64,000 nucleotides of DNA, from NCBI GenBank assembly GCA_029783825.1, contig JAREIK010005821.1, positions 20,959-84,958 on the forward strand, read 5' to 3'. The notes beneath the pieces were generated by a model, which saw nothing but the letters and a program-made list of their open reading frames with translations, did not search any database and was not told the DNA's origin. Position numbers and translations under genes: made by a program. The DNA comes from Sapria himalayana (Eukaryota; Streptophyta; Magnoliopsida; Malpighiales; Rafflesiaceae). Of the stretch, positions 1 through 13,325 are shown one piece after another; position 1 is the stretch's first letter; the number at the start of each line of letters is the position of its first letter.

Positions 1-365
1 CCACTATCGGTGCCACTGCTACCGCTACTATCGCTGCTACTGCCGCTGCCGCCAGTGCTGCTGGCACATCGGTGCTGCCGGCATGCCGCTGCTGACAATG
101 CTGCCCACTGCCATTGCTAATGCGGCCGCCACCACTGACACCACTGCCACCACTGCCACCACTGCCGCCACTGCCACCACTGCCTCCGTTACCGCCACTG
201 CTATCGATGTGCCGTTGTTGCAGGTACTTGCGGGGCTAACGCCGCTGCCAGTGCTAGCGCCGCTACCGGTGCTGCTGGTGCTACCAGAGCCGCTACCGGC
301 ATTACCGCCACTGCCACCGCTGTTGTCACTGCCACTGCTGCCACTACTACCGCTACTGATAATAG
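1..365. repeat. Degenerate trinucleotide (GCN/CCACTGCC) array, CACTA A right arm
   Basis: The stretch is built of CTGCCGCTACCA-like triplets with almost no other sequence, and is strikingly GC-rich next to its AT-rich surroundings. It resembles 1216-2255 (same strand) and 46660-47035, 57695-57942 and 58691-58985 (opposite strand). Open frames through it give poly-Ala/Thr/Leu/Pro and are not genes. Confidence 0.85.
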
Positions 366-660
366 GCTTTTACATACCTATAATAGGCTAAAAATCTACA
401 CAAAAAATCTGGAGACTCACAAACATATTCACAGATATATAAAAACAGTTATTATTGACATGAACAAACACAAATTGAAGTTGATTGTCATACAGCTTTG
501 ACAAAATTATAATTAAATAATTTAATATTTTTATATTAAATTTAATAAAAATAAAAACTCTAAATGAAAATTTTAAATTAAACAAAAAAAATTCTTTTAA
601 TAACTTATTCTAATACAATATTTTAATTAACTAAAACAAAAAAATAATAAATTATATTAC
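366..660 (-). repeat. AT-rich spacer of the CACTA right-arm repeat unit
   Basis: Positions 366-510 repeat at 2256-2400 in the same orientation and in reverse at about 58560-58690. Shared landmarks are the AATAGGCTTTTACATACCTA-like start, an AAACATATTCACAGA stretch and GTTGATTGTCATAC. The rest is A/T-rich with no coding signal. Confidence 0.7.
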
Positions 661-1010
661 ATCTTATAAATCAATGTATCTACCAACTATGCATAAAGTA
701 TAATCTATCAATGCATTGACATTGCTTTCTCTCCCTCTCCTCCTCCGATCACCGACTTTTGCTGTGTAAAAGCTGTTCACCAACTATACATAAAGTATAA
801 TCTATCCATGCATTGACATTGCTTTCTCTCCCTCTGCTCCTCCGATCACCAACTTTTGCTGTGTAAAAGCTATTAGAGTCACGGTACCTCATATCTGTTG
901 AAAAATCCCTTCACTTATATAAGCTTCATATGAGAAATAATGCGATACCATATCTGTAAGAAATTTATACCACTCAATCAAATCAAATTTAATAAAAAAA
1001 ACTATATTTT
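661..1010 (-). repeat. Conserved ~250-bp tail of the CACTA right-arm unit, with a 97-bp internal duplication
   Basis: On the minus strand this matches the tails at 47220-47455, 58141-58400, 59356-59640 and 61686-61940. Landmarks are GATTATACTTTATGCATAG, a GCATTGACATTGCTTTCTCT stretch (as written on +) and the CACGGTACCTCATAT area. The first part is tandemly duplicated with a 97-bp period (682-778 and 779-875, few differences), which the other copies lack. Confidence 0.8.
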
Positions 1011-1215
1011 CACAAATATATATTACTGTAGTAGATATGTTCATATATATTAGCATTTCACTCGTACATATATTACTGTAGTATATGTACATATAAACAA
1101 CAGTATTATGCATACATATATACTGAGTATATATATACTACATATATATGTACATAAAATACTGTAGTATTATATGTACGTATATACTGACTATATACAT
1201 ACGTATATACCACAT
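1011..1215. repeat. Palindromic TATATACTGAGTATATATGTAC minisatellite
   Basis: Repeats of ~22-24 bp combine TATATACTG(A/T)AGTATATA and GTACATATA, each nearly self-complementary, so the tract can fold on itself. The motif recurs at 43128-43560, 46000-46085, 47040-47215, 57943-58140, 58986-59355 and 60815-61685. Confidence 0.8.
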
Positions 1216-2255
1216 TTGTTGCCATTACTGTTGTTCTCACTGTCATTGCCACTCCTGCCGCTGCTGTCGCTCCCATTACTGCTGCCACTACTATTGCCAC
1301 TGGCGTTGCTGCTGCTGCCACTGCCACTACTACTGCCACTAGCGTTGCTGCTACTGCCGCTAGCACTGCCACTACTATCGCTACTGCTGCTGCTATCACT
1401 ACTGCCACTAATGCCTTGCTACCGCTGCTGCTGGCACTGCTACCTTGCTACCACTACTGCTCCTGCTGCCACTGCTGCTATCGATGCCGCTGCTGCTACT
1501 GCTACTGCTACTGCTACCACTGCTGCTACCGCTGTCACTGCTGCTTCTGCTACCACCGCTGTTCCTACCGCTGCCGCTGCTGCTACCGCTATCGCTGCTG
1601 CTACCGCTGCCACTGCTGCTACCACTGCCGCTGCTACTATCGCTACCGCTGCTGCTACTACTGCTGCCATTGTTGCCATTGCTGCCACTACTGCATGTGC
1701 TGCCACCTTTGCCAGTGCTGCAGTTTCTGCCACCACTGCCAATGCTATAGTTGATGCCACCTTTTCCGGTGCTACAGCTGCTGCCACCGTTGGAGGTGCT
1801 GCAGCTACTACCACCACGACCATCATTGCAGGTGCTATAGCTGCTCCACCACTGATGGTGCTTCTGCCGCTAGCACTGATGCCGCAGCCGCCATAGCAGC
1901 CACCATAGCTGCTTATGTTGATGTTGCCACTGATGCAGCCACGACCACTTATGCAATCACTACCTCTGCTAGTGCCACTGCCCATGATGCCACTGCTGCC
2001 TCCGCTACAAGCCGCTGCCACCGCTGCCTTTGCTACTACCACTACCACTACTACCGCAACTGCCACTACTGCCACTGCAGCTGCCCCTGTTGCCCCTGTC
2101 GCTGCCCCTGTTGCCCCTGCCGCTGCCCCTGTTGCCCCTGCCGCTGCCCCTACTGCCGTTACTATCGCCGCCGCTGCCGCCGCTGCCATCACCACCGCTG
2201 CCATCACCACCACTGCCACTGCCGCCACCACTGCCACTGCTTTCACTGGTGAATA
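1216..2255. repeat. Degenerate trinucleotide (CTG/CCA/GCT) array, ~1.04 kb
   Basis: This is the longest GCN-type array in the window. It is built from CTGCTACTGCCACT-like units that drift to GCTGCCCCTGTT units near 2080-2150. Reading frames stay open on both strands (for example 1174-1896 and the complement of 1440-2246) only because the triplet repeat has no stop codon in those phases. Composition is poly-Ala/Thr/Leu, with no domain. Confidence 0.85.
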
Positions 2256-2759
2256 TAGCCTTTTACTTACCTAGAATAGTCTAAAACTCTATCCAAAAAA
2301 TTCGGAGACACGTAAACATATTCACAGATTTTTAAAAATATTTATTATAGACATGAACAAATACAAATTAAAGTTGATTGTCATACCGCTTTAACAAAAA
2401 CCCAAAAGATGTCCAGCAATTATGTTTAGAGAGAAAGAGAGTGTAAAAATAAAATGTTTTAAGAATAATAAAGATAAAATAAGCTAGCCCTCTTTTTGAA
2501 AAACTGAAATCGGTAAATATGGGACCCATGCATTGGAATGATTGTCGTAATGTCTGAATGATCTTAATCAAAATTTTTTTTGTCTCATATCATATGTCAT
2601 ACAAAGATTCATAATTAAGTTAATTGGAAAAGCAAAGAACTAAACCAAAATAAAAAAATTGAAACCTTCAAAAAAATATCATAATTATTTGCTACAGATA
2701 GACAAAAAATAAATAAGAGTTCAGAAATAATTCTCATACGAAATCATCCTCAAAATTTG
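2256..2759. other. Spacer copy followed by unassigned AT-rich sequence
   Basis: 2256-2400 repeats the spacer at 366-510. From about 2401 the sequence diverges. I see no gene or repeat in 2401-2759. Confidence 0.5.
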
Positions 2760-3135
2760 TAGGGAATTCTAGCCTCTCCTGTGAGGTTTCACAGCTAGAT
2801 CTCGGAATACTATCTGCTGCTTCATTTCCGCTAACTCCGACTCCATATAGGACATCTGCTGTTGCATTACATTCTTATTTTCTTTCATCTCATCATTAAT
2901 TTCTTTAATTTCTTGCATTTCTTCAATCAAATTAGTATACTGCTCATCCTTCTATTCTTTAATTTCATATATTTCTTCATTCAAATAAGATATCTGCTCA
3001 TTCTTCTATTCTTTAATTTCATATATTTATTCCTTCGAATGAGATACCTACTCATCATTCTTTTTCATTTCTGTCTCCATAACTACAATACATTCATTTG
3101 TGTTCATTACTTGTTGTTTCAGTTTATATGGTGAT
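2760..3135 (-). pseudogene. Coiled-coil coding remnant with ~55-60 bp internal repeats, inside CACTA A
   Basis: Read on the minus strand, this stretch gives a Glu/Lys/Met/Gln-rich protein with in-frame stops. It has repeats of a YEIKE-type segment and an adjoining MQQQMSYMESELAEMKQQ-like heptad stretch, as in a coiled coil. On the DNA the units read as TTCTTTAATTTCATATATTT and neighbours, repeated at about 2880, 2950 and 3010. It lies on the same strand as element A. Coiled-coil C-termini of this style are common in plant Ptta/En/Spm-type CACTA proteins, so it may be the decayed end of the element's second gene. That assignment is an inference: no diagnostic motif is left, and a captured host coiled-coil exon fits equally well. 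Confidence 0.4.
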
Positions 3136-3338
3136 ATTTCTCATTAAATACTATGAAAAAATTATGAGATATCTGAAATGATTTCATCCAACACATGAAT
3201 AATAAAAAAATAGTCATATTTAAAGTTGAATCCACTTTTCCACACATGTCAAGTAAAGAGAAAATAATGTAAACTTACAATATGATCAAAATAAATAATG
3301 ATATTATGTAAAAAAGACATCTCATTATTGTGGCATAG
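3136..3338. other. AT-rich sequence without recognised features
   Basis: No coding, repeat or regulatory signal was recognised between the coiled-coil remnant and the GA tract. Confidence 0.5.
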
Positions 3339-3550
3339 GAAAAGTTGAGAGAGAGAGTGAGGTAGAGAGAGGGAAGGAGAGAGGGAGTGAGGGAGAGGGA
3401 GAGAGAGAGGAGAGAGAGTTAGGGAGAGAGGGGGGAGAGGGAGGGGAGAGGGAGAGGGAGAGAGAGATGGAGAGAGACAGAGAGATGGAGAGAGAGAGAG
3501 ACAATTGGAGATAGTGAGAGAGAGAGAGATGGAAAGAGAGAGAGAGAGAT

Positions 3551-3597
<47 letters not shown>

Positions 3598-4035
3598 AAG
3601 AGAGAGAGATAGAGAGAGATGGAGACAGAGATGGAGAGAGAGAGAATCAGAGAGAGAGAGAATCAGAGAGAGAGAGAGAGAGTAAGAGAGAATTAGAGAG
3701 TGTGAGAGAGAGAGAGAGATGGAGAGAGAGAGAGAGGGATGGATGGAGAGAGAGAGAGGGATGGATGGAGAGAGAGAGATGGAGAGAGAGAGAGAGAGGG
3801 ATGGAGAGAGAAATGGAGAGAGAGATGGAGAGAAAGATGGAGAGAGAGAGAGAGAGAGAGAGCTGGAGAGGGATAGAGAGATGGAGAGGGATAGAAAGAT
3901 GGAGAGGGATAGAAAGATGGAGAGGGATAGAGAGATGGATAGAGAGATATAGAGAGAGATGGCGAGATAGAGAGAAAGATATAGAGAGGGAGATAGAGAG
4001 AGATGGAGAGAGAGAGAGAGAGAGGAAAAGAGATG

Positions 4036-4079
<44 letters not shown>

Positions 4080-4133
4080 TATATATATATATATATATAG
4101 ATGGAGAGAGATATATATTGAGAGAGAGTGTAA
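3339..4133. repeat. ~0.8-kb GA-rich polypurine microsatellite
   Basis: The tract consists of (GA)n with interspersed GGAGAGAGAT, GGATGGAT and GGGATAGAGAGAT units, and ends in a short (AT)n run and GATGGAGAGAGATATATA. The + strand is almost pure purine. Open frames on both strands (Arg-Glu repeats on +, Leu-Ser repeats on -) are repeat artefacts. Confidence 0.9.
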
Positions 4134-6010
4134 TAGAGTAATGCTTATTTATGAAAGAAATGATGCAACAAACTAATGAGTATTTTGCGAAAATTAGTAA
4201 GAGATCAAGCAAAACATTTCCTAGTAATGGTTGAACAACAAAGGACTAAAGAATTTATATAAGAAATTATGATAATGGATTAACTAAATCTTGAGGGAAA
4301 AAAATTAACTGAAGCTTAGAAAAATAGTTGCATAATTTATAAGCTGTATAATAATGTTTTAATAATATCAAGCATCCCATTAAAGAAAAATAACATGAAA
4401 AGTTTTTTTAGATTAACTCAAGCTAGTGTGATTGTTGCTTAATATACTACTAATATTGAGAACTTAGTAAAATTTGTTTTCTAAATTATGAATAACAATG
4501 AAAAAAATTGACCTTTTTGGAAAATGGCTAAGAATTGAATTCAGATGTTGATATTTATGAAGCAATCATATATGAGAAAATTATTGATATAGCTTTAGAA
4601 CTAGAGAAAGATAAAGTTTTGTAATTATTTAAGAACAAGGGCTGAGACAATCCAATAAAGTGAAATATGTGAAGATCATGTTAGTGAACTAAAGTGGTTT
4701 AGCACCTTGGACTCCAAGGATAGCTTGCAAGGTATGTGAAGGAATGTAATTGTGTGCCAAAGTGAATGATTTCTTAAACACCCATAATTTTATAGTCGTG
4801 ATGCGAGAATTTATATATATTCTAGATTATCATTTTATAGATATTGATTATTTGGATTAATTATCAAAGTTTCTTCATTATCTAAGCTTACAATATGTAA
4901 ATAGTTTCTAGTGTTTACTCAAGTAAACAATTCAGTGGTTAGCTTACAATAAGTAAATAGTATCAAGTCCATGGGTATACAATTTATGAGTTAATGGCCA
5001 TAGCAGTAATAAAATATGTTAGATCTACTCATCCATTTAGGTGGAACATCTCAAACCCATCAAAAAATCATCGACATCAATTCATGTCGGAAATAATGTA
5101 TGTCAGATGAGCTGGATATCTTATATATTTTAATCCAGTATGAATCATATTAATAGTCAATGCTAGGGCATTTATAAGAGGGCCTATGTGGCATTTAATT
5201 AAACAAAGTAATTAAAATATAGTCAAATATATACATGTATTTAAATGTATTGTAAATTAGTATCTGTATACATAAAGCCCATTTTAATTTGAACTAATTG
5301 AAAAATGGTCAATAAATGTTTACAGATATTAATTTGACATTAACATATATTAATGTGGCTATACTTTAAATTTATAGATATTAAATACACTCTTACATTT
5401 TTTTAAGAATGTGTGTGTTTACCTATACATAAAGCCATGTATAAAATATAGTTTACAGATATTAATTTAATTATACTTATTGGGTATGCACGACATTATG
5501 GAATAATAGATATTTTCATAATGCAAATTTATTAGACATGTATTTCATAATGATGACTTACAAATTTCAAATATACATTATTAAAATCCTATCATAAAGT
5601 CAATATATCTTTATTTGTATAAAATATGTATATAATGTTATATGTATAATACTAATTATATCTGAAATACACTACATGTAAATTGAATGTATCATATATA
5701 AAATTATGATTGATCGATAGATATATATATATATTAAATATATGTTGTTATATTTATATTTAGTTATGTTTATGTAAACTATTTTAAGAGTTATAGATAT
5801 AATAAAATATACTTATATATTTATGTGTTATATACACACTACCCAACACAAAACACCCATTTTGTGTTATATACGATTAAGTTTATATACGCAATCCAAG
5901 TATAATAAAAATAACAGAAAATGTATTTAAAGAAAGTATACTTAAATTAAGTTTATATAAGCATGCCTACTGCCCAACCCAACACAAATGCATTAGGTAT
6001 GTTTTACAAT
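4134..6010. other. Unassigned AT-rich middle of CACTA A
   Basis: No gene family was recognised. 4140-4300 has a weak coding look (EYFAK, AKHFLVMVEQQ-type words across frames) that could be a decayed gag or transposase scrap, but I cannot name it. 5140-5860 is A/T-rich with tatata runs. Homology to element D fades out near 5890 (TTGGATTGC shared with about 37833). Confidence 0.4.
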
Positions 6011-7514
6011 AAGTATAATTAAATTAATGTATACTATTAAAGAAGAAGAATTTTGAAAAAAAATTAATAGAATCAATACACATTAAGATAATTGACGAAG
6101 AATTAGGATAGAAAATATACCTCAAATCAATAACAAATTATCACTTAATTCGTATATGTTTATGTTATTTCGGTGTCGAGAGAAGGATGAAGGACTGTGG
6201 AGGAGTTGCGTCGCTTATTCTTCGAAAATGTCGAGAGAAAGATGGAGGACTTAATCTCGGCAAAATAAACATTAAATAACAAATTATCTATATTTCCAAA
6301 ATATTTATATTTTTAATTATAAAAACATTAAATAAATAAATAATATATATATATATATAATACAAAAAAACTTATTTATTTTATTTACTATTAAATTTTT
6401 TCAATTAAATTAATGTGCGTGTAGCAAGGTACAAATTAAAAATAAATACCTTACATTTTTTTATTATAATATTAATTAAACAATCAATATATAAATAATT
6501 TTAAAAAATATATGTTTAGCCTTATAAAAAAATATCAAATAGCTACAAAATTAACAAACTTCATATAATAAGACATACATGAAAAGATGATTTTCTTCTA
6601 GCCACTCTCCTAAAAGTTATAAAATACTCTAAATTTTAAAAAAATTCATAAAAATTTATATTTTATGGTTATAAATTTTTAAGAATTCATCATATTAATT
6701 TTTATGAAGATATTATGTAATAATTTTAAAGGCATAAAATTTCATATTATTTGATATCATTTATAATTTTCAAAAATCAAAAAATTACTTAAAGTGATAA
6801 GATAATTAAAAAAAAGTTATTATAATTTTTTTAATAAAGACTGAATGTTAAAAGCTAATAGAAAAAATATTACTCAATTGTTTAATTCTTATAAATTTTA
6901 GTAGGGGCAAATATCTATGTATTAATTTTAAAATATTAATTTATTTTCTTTTAACTTTAATGAAAAAAATTATATTTTTATTATATTTCAAAATTATTAA
7001 ATTTTTTATTAATTATTTTTTTTAAAAGTTTCCTATAATCATTAAATTTTTTTTATACTAATAATCATATTAATATTTACTAGTTTATTCATCAATTCAG
7101 ATATTGTATCATAAAATGAATTAATTTACATTTATATTTGTAGAATTTTTAATGTAGGTTAATTTAATTTTTAAAATATTGAAATAAATTAGTATACTTA
7201 TAGAATTACTTTTTTAATCTTACTTTAATACAAATTTTTTAAGTTTCTTAATTAATAATTTTACAAAAATTTTTTGTATAATTTTTTAAAAAATTTATAC
7301 ATCATAAAAATCGATATTTTAGCCCTTATTAATATACTTTTTTTGTATTTTTATATTTTTTAAATTATTTATTTATAATATTAAATTTTTATGATTTTAC
7401 GAGGAGAATGTAACTCTCAATGATCGCTCATCTATAGACCATTAACATACATTTAATAAACAAAATTAAATAAAATATTAAAACTAATAATAAATTAAAA
7501 AAATTAAAATTAAA
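6011..7514 (-). other. Conserved non-coding block of CACTA A (leader intron region and AT-rich region)
   Basis: The block is an inverted homologue of 36366-37850 in element D. 6060-6160 matches the complement of 37700-37790, including a conserved splice-donor-like AG|GTATGTTTTC (minus strand) and the following CTAATTCTTC. 6160-6260 matches the 37610-37680 leader. At 7400-7440 lies the GGTCTATAGATGAGCGATC core, also present at 36440 and 48530. The conservation suggests the promoter and untranslated leader of the element's own gene (inference). No ORF is visible. Confidence 0.55.
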
Positions 7515-8516
7515 TATTGGCACGGGAAATTCCGTTGCTATGTTCGAGATTTAATTAGCTATGAAAGTTCAGTAACTAAATCCGTCGATATATTCGAGAT
7601 TTAATTAGCTAGAGAAGTTTCCTCGCTAAATCTATTGCTATATTCTGGATTTTATTAGTTAGAAAAGTTACGTTACTAAAATCCGTCACTATATTCAGGA
7701 AATAATTGGTTAGGGAGGTTCCGTCGCTAAAATCCATCACTTATTAAGTATGTAATTAGCAATGGAAATTATGTCGCTAAATGCATAGCTATATTTTCAG
7801 GATGTAATTAGCGAGAGATATTATGTTACTAAAATCCATCGCTATGTTCAAAATGAAATTAACTAAGGAATTCCGTAGCTAAAATTTGTCGCTATGTTAC
7901 AAATGTAATTAGCTAAGAAAATTCTGTCACTAAAACCGTTGCGAATTTCAATATTTAATTAGCTAGAGAAATTCTGTCGCTAAATTCTTCGCTAATTTTT
8001 GTATTTTATTAGCTATGAAAATTCAGTCACTAAATCCGTTACTAATTTCTGGATTTAATTAGCTAGAAAAATTGCATCGCAAATTACTAGATTTTATTAG
8101 CTAGAGAACTTCCATCACTAAATCCATGCTAATTTCTAGTTTTTATTATCTAGAGAAATTCTGTCGCTAAATTCTACATTTTATTAGCTAGAGAAATTTC
8201 ATCACTAAATTCATCGCTAAATTCCCAGCTTATCTTGAGCAGAATTTATGAAAATTTTCCGGCATAAATCCCTTGCTAATTTCACCACTTTTCTTGAATG
8301 GAATTTACGAAAATTTTTCGTCGCTAATCCGTTGCTAAATGATCTATTTTTTTCTGATGTGGAATTTACGAAATTATTTTGTCACTAATTCATCGCTTAT
8401 CCATTGCAAATTTTTATTTTAATGAAAAAACATAAATACATTGTTATTCCCTAGCTAATCCCTCATAATTTAGTTTGGGATTGATCCCTAGCTAAAATTC
8501 CCAAGCTAAATCAATA
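7515..8516 (-). repeat. CACTA A subterminal repeats (TTAGCTA / GTCGCTAAAT units)
   Basis: About 20 degenerate units combine ATTTAATTAGCTAGAGAA and TTCCGTCGCTAAATCC, spaced ~50-80 bp. Short subterminal repeats in both orientations are the usual transposase-binding region of CACTA elements. The same words recur at 35888-36365, 47470-48330, 59790-60273 and 62110-62180. Confidence 0.8.
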
Positions 8517-8529
8517 TTTTCTTGTTGTG

Positions 8530-9524
8530 GATAGTCAGATAGTTAGACAGATAGAAAGATATAAAGATATACAAATAGAAAGTCATACAGATAGATAGAA
8601 AGACACATATACAAACATATAGATAGATAGATTGATTGATTGATAGTTAGATAGATTGATTAATAGATAGATAGATTAAGAGAGATAGATAGATAGATAT
8701 ATAGACAAATAGATAACTAGATAGTTAGATATATAGAAAGATAGATAGATGGATTGGAAGATAGAGACACAAATAATGTAAAAAATAGATAGACAGCTAG
8801 ATAAATATATAGATAGATATATATATATATATACATAGACAGATTAATAGAAATATTGATAGATAGATTTATTGACAATTTGATAGATATATTGATAGAT
8901 ATATTGTTAAATAAATATATAGATAGATTGATATATAGATAGATAGAAAGATAGATATATAGATTAATAGACAAATAGATAGTCAAATAGATAGATAGAT
9001 AGATAGATAAATAGATATATAGACAGATAGATAGACATAAATAAAGATAAATAGATAGACAGATATATAAATAGATATATAGATAGTTAGATAGATAGAG
9101 AGATAAATATATTTATAGATAGATAGAAAGATAGACAAAGAGACATAAATAAATAGATATTTAGATAGATAATTAGATTGAGAGACAGATTATATGAAAG
9201 ATTGATATAAAGATTTATATACATATTAATAGAAAGATTAATAGACATATTAATAAATAGATTGAAACAAAGATAGAAAGTGGGATAGATAGACATATTA
9301 ATGGAAATATATAGATAGATAGAAAACTAGATATATAGAAAGTTTAATAGATAGATAAATAGATAGATTGATAGATTATTAGGCAGCTAGATAGATAAAT
9401 AGATAGTTTGATAAATTATTAGATAATTAGATAAATTAATAGATAGATAAAAAGATATATAGACAGATAGATAGATAAAAAGTTGGATAGATAGATTTAA
9501 AGATAAATAGATAGATAATTAGAT

Positions 9525-9603
<79 letters not shown>

Positions 9604-10117
9604 AATATAGACAGATAGATAGATTCATTGAAAGATAGATAGATAGATAGACAAAATGATAATTTAAAAGATAGACAAAATGATAGATAGAGAGAATATA
9701 GATTGATGGACAGAGAAATAGAAATAAAGATACATGAATAGATATACATATAGATAGACAGATAGATAGAAATATAGATAGACATGTAGTTAGATAAAAA
9801 CATATACAAATAGAAATGTAGATAAATAGATAGCTAGATAGATAAACAGATAGTTAGACAGACAGACAGATAGATAGATATACTAATAGATAGATGGTTA
9901 TACTAATAGATAGATAGATAGATTAAGATAGATAGATAGACAAGAAGATAAACAGAAAGATAGACAAATTGATAGACATATTGATAAAATGATTGATATA
10001 CATATTGATAGACATGTTGAATGATAGGTTGATAGACAGATAGATAGACAAATAAATAGATAGACAAATAGATAGATAGATAAATAGATAGATTGATAGT
10101 TAAATTGATAGACAAAT

Positions 10118-10164
<47 letters not shown>

Positions 10165-11861
10165 TAGATTGATATATAGACAGATAGATAGACCGATATA
10201 TAGACAGATAGATAGACAGATATATAGAAATATATAAATATAGATAGAGAAAGTGATAGATAGGCAAATAGACATATAGATAGTTAGTTAGATTAAAAAA
10301 TTGATAGAAATATACAATGACAGGTTGATAGATAGATTTGATAGATAGATTAATAGTTTGATTGATAGATATATTGATAGACATATTGATAGACAAAAAG
10401 ATAGATAGACAAAAAGATAGATAGACAAACAGAAAGATAGTTAAAAAGATATATATAAAGATAGATACTTAGATAGGTAGGTAGGTAGGTAGATAGATAG
10501 ATAAATAGTTAGATAGTTAGAAAGATAGAAAGACAAAGATATGCAGATAGAAAGATAGACAAATAATAGATAGATAGATAGACAGACATATATACAAATA
10601 AATATATAGATTTGTTGATAGATTGATTGATAGTTAGTTTAATTGATTAATAGATAAATAGATTGAGAGAAATATAGATAGATAGATATATAGATAGATA
10701 TATAGAGAGATATATAGACAGATAGATAGATAGATATATAGATCGATAGGTAGATCAGTAAATTTATACACAAATAATGTAAAAAATAGATAGATAGATA
10801 GATAAATAGATCGATATATACATAGATATAGACCGATTGATAGAAAGATTGATAGATAGATTTATAGACAATTTAATAGATAGATTGATAGATATATTGT
10901 TAGACAAAGAAATAGATAGATTGATATATAGATAGTTAAATTGATAGACAGATAGATGGATAGATAGACAAATAGATAGTCAGATAGATAGATAGATAGA
11001 TATATAGACAAATATATAGATAAAAAGATAAATAGATAGATAGATAGATAGATATATAGAATGATAGATAGATCAGTAGATATATACACAAATAAGATAA
11101 ATAATAGATAGACAAATAGATGAATAGATACACAGATACATAGATAGATAAACTGATAAATAGCTAGATAGATAGACAGATAAATAGAAAGAAAGATAGA
11201 TAGATGTACGGAATGTTAGATAGATCGATTGGCATATTGATAGATAGATTGATAGATATTGATAGATAATAGATAGACAAATAGATAAATATATATATAG
11301 ATAATAGATAGATATAGATAATTAGAAAGCTAAATAGATAGATATATAGAAAGAAAGATAGACAAATAGATATATAGGTAGATAGATAGATAGATATGGA
11401 GAAATATATTTATATATATATATATATATATAGACGGATAGATAGATTCGAATATAGATTAATAGATGGACAAAAAGATATATTGATAGATTCATAGATA
11501 GATTGATAAATAGATTAATAGATAGATTGATAGATAGATAAACAGATAGATAGATATTTACATAAATAGAAAGATAGATAGAAGATATATTGATAGATAG
11601 TTAGATAATTACATAGACAGATATATAGACAAATATATAGAAAGATTGATACTCCCATTGATAGACAGATAGATAAATAGAATGTTAGATTGATAGATTG
11701 ATAGATAGATTGATAAACAGATTGTAGACAAATTTATAAATAGATAAAAATATACATAGACAATTATATAGATATATAAAAAGATAGACACATATACAAC
11801 TAAATAGATAGATAGATAGTCAAATAAATAAATAGATAGATAGACAGATTGATAGACATAT

Positions 11862-11916
<55 letters not shown>

Positions 11917-12884
11917 GATAGATAGACATATATAAGCACTGATTGATAGAGAGATAGAGAGATAGATAAATAGACAGATCTAAATATAGATAGATAGATA
12001 TAAATATAGATAAATAGATAGATAGATAGATAAATAAATAGATACATAGAGAGACAGACATACAGACAAATAGATAGATAGATAGATAGATAGATAGGCA
12101 GATACATAGACATATAGATAAAAAGATAGATAGACAAATGGATACACAGATATATATATATATATATATATATATAGATACGCAAATAGATCTACAGATA
12201 TATAGACATAAAGATATTGAAATAAATTCATAGAGTGAAAGATTTCTAGACATATAGACTAAAAGATATATAGATAGATATACAAATAGATAGATAGATA
12301 GACAGATATATAAATAGATGGATAGGCAAATAGATTGAAAGATAGATTTATAAATAAATAGATAAATAGATAGAGAGACAGATAGATAAACATATAGATA
12401 TACAAATTGATAGATAATTAGATAGATACACAGATAAATAGCCAAATAGATAGGCAAATAAATAGTCAGATAGGTTGATATATACATAGATAGATAGATA
12501 GGTAGATAGAAAGATAGATAGACAAATAGATAGATAGATAGATAGAAACATAGATATAGATAGATAGATTAACATATAGATAGATAGCAAGATAGATAGA
12601 TAGGTAGACAGATTGATTGATTGATTGATTGATAGATATATAGATAGATAGATAGATAGATGATAAACAGACAGACAGATGGATAGACAGATAGAAAGTC
12701 AGATAGATAAACATGTAGATAGACAGATTGATAGAAATTTAGATAGATATATAGATAGGCAAATAGATAAAAATTTAGAAAGATAGATAGACAGATAGAT
12801 GTATAGATAGATAGATATACATATAGATAGATAGTTAAATAGATTGAGTGATAGATAGAAAGAAAGATAGATAGATAGGTAGAT

Positions 12885-12941
<57 letters not shown>

Positions 12942-13000
12942 TAGATAGATAAATATATAGATAGACAAATAGATAGATAGATCGATAGATAGATAGATAT

Positions 13001-13043
<43 letters not shown>

Positions 13044-13282
13044 TGATAGACAGATAGATAGACAGATAGATATATAGACAAATAGAAAGTCAGATAGATA
13101 AACATATAAATAGACAGATTGATAGATAATTAGATAGATATATAAATAGGCAAATAAATAGACAGATAAATAGATAAAAAATTTGATAGATAGATAAAAA
13201 TTTAGATAGATAGATGTATAGATAGATAGAGAGATAGATAGTATAGACATATCGATAGATAGTTCAATAGATAGATAGATAG

Positions 13283-13325
<43 letters not shown>

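Larger units (their letters stand above)
1..8529 (-). mobile_element. CACTA (En/Spm) element 'A', minus orientation, runs off the left edge
   Basis: The terminus is at 8517-8529, read on the minus strand as CACAACAAGAAAA, one change from the usual CACTACAAGAAAA; GATA array starts immediately outside. Reading leftward come a ~1-kb subterminal block of gctaa/ttagc repeats (7515-8516), a conserved AT-rich block (about 6010-7510), an unrecognised middle with a GA tract (3339-4133), a coiled-coil coding remnant (2760-3135) and a right arm of trinucleotide and palindromic arrays (1-2255). This is the same order as element D (35878-62193) in reverse orientation, and 6010-8529 is an inverted homologue of about 35878-37850. 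The other end is outside the window, so length and target duplication are unknown. No transposase core is recognisable. Confidence 0.75.

Noticed and set aside
1174..2274. Ala/Thr/Leu/Pro-rich frames on both strands, up to 268 codons, plus the like at 46493-47116, 57696-58076 and 58557-59007
   Set aside because: Open on both strands at once because of GCN triplet repeats. The frames run on into palindromic arrays as Tyr/Ile. They are not genes.
3325..4212. 295-codon Leu-Ser repeat frame (-) and Arg-Glu repeat frame (+), which could be mistaken for an RS-like protein
   Set aside because: Both strands are open over a GA microsatellite; this is a pure repeat artefact.
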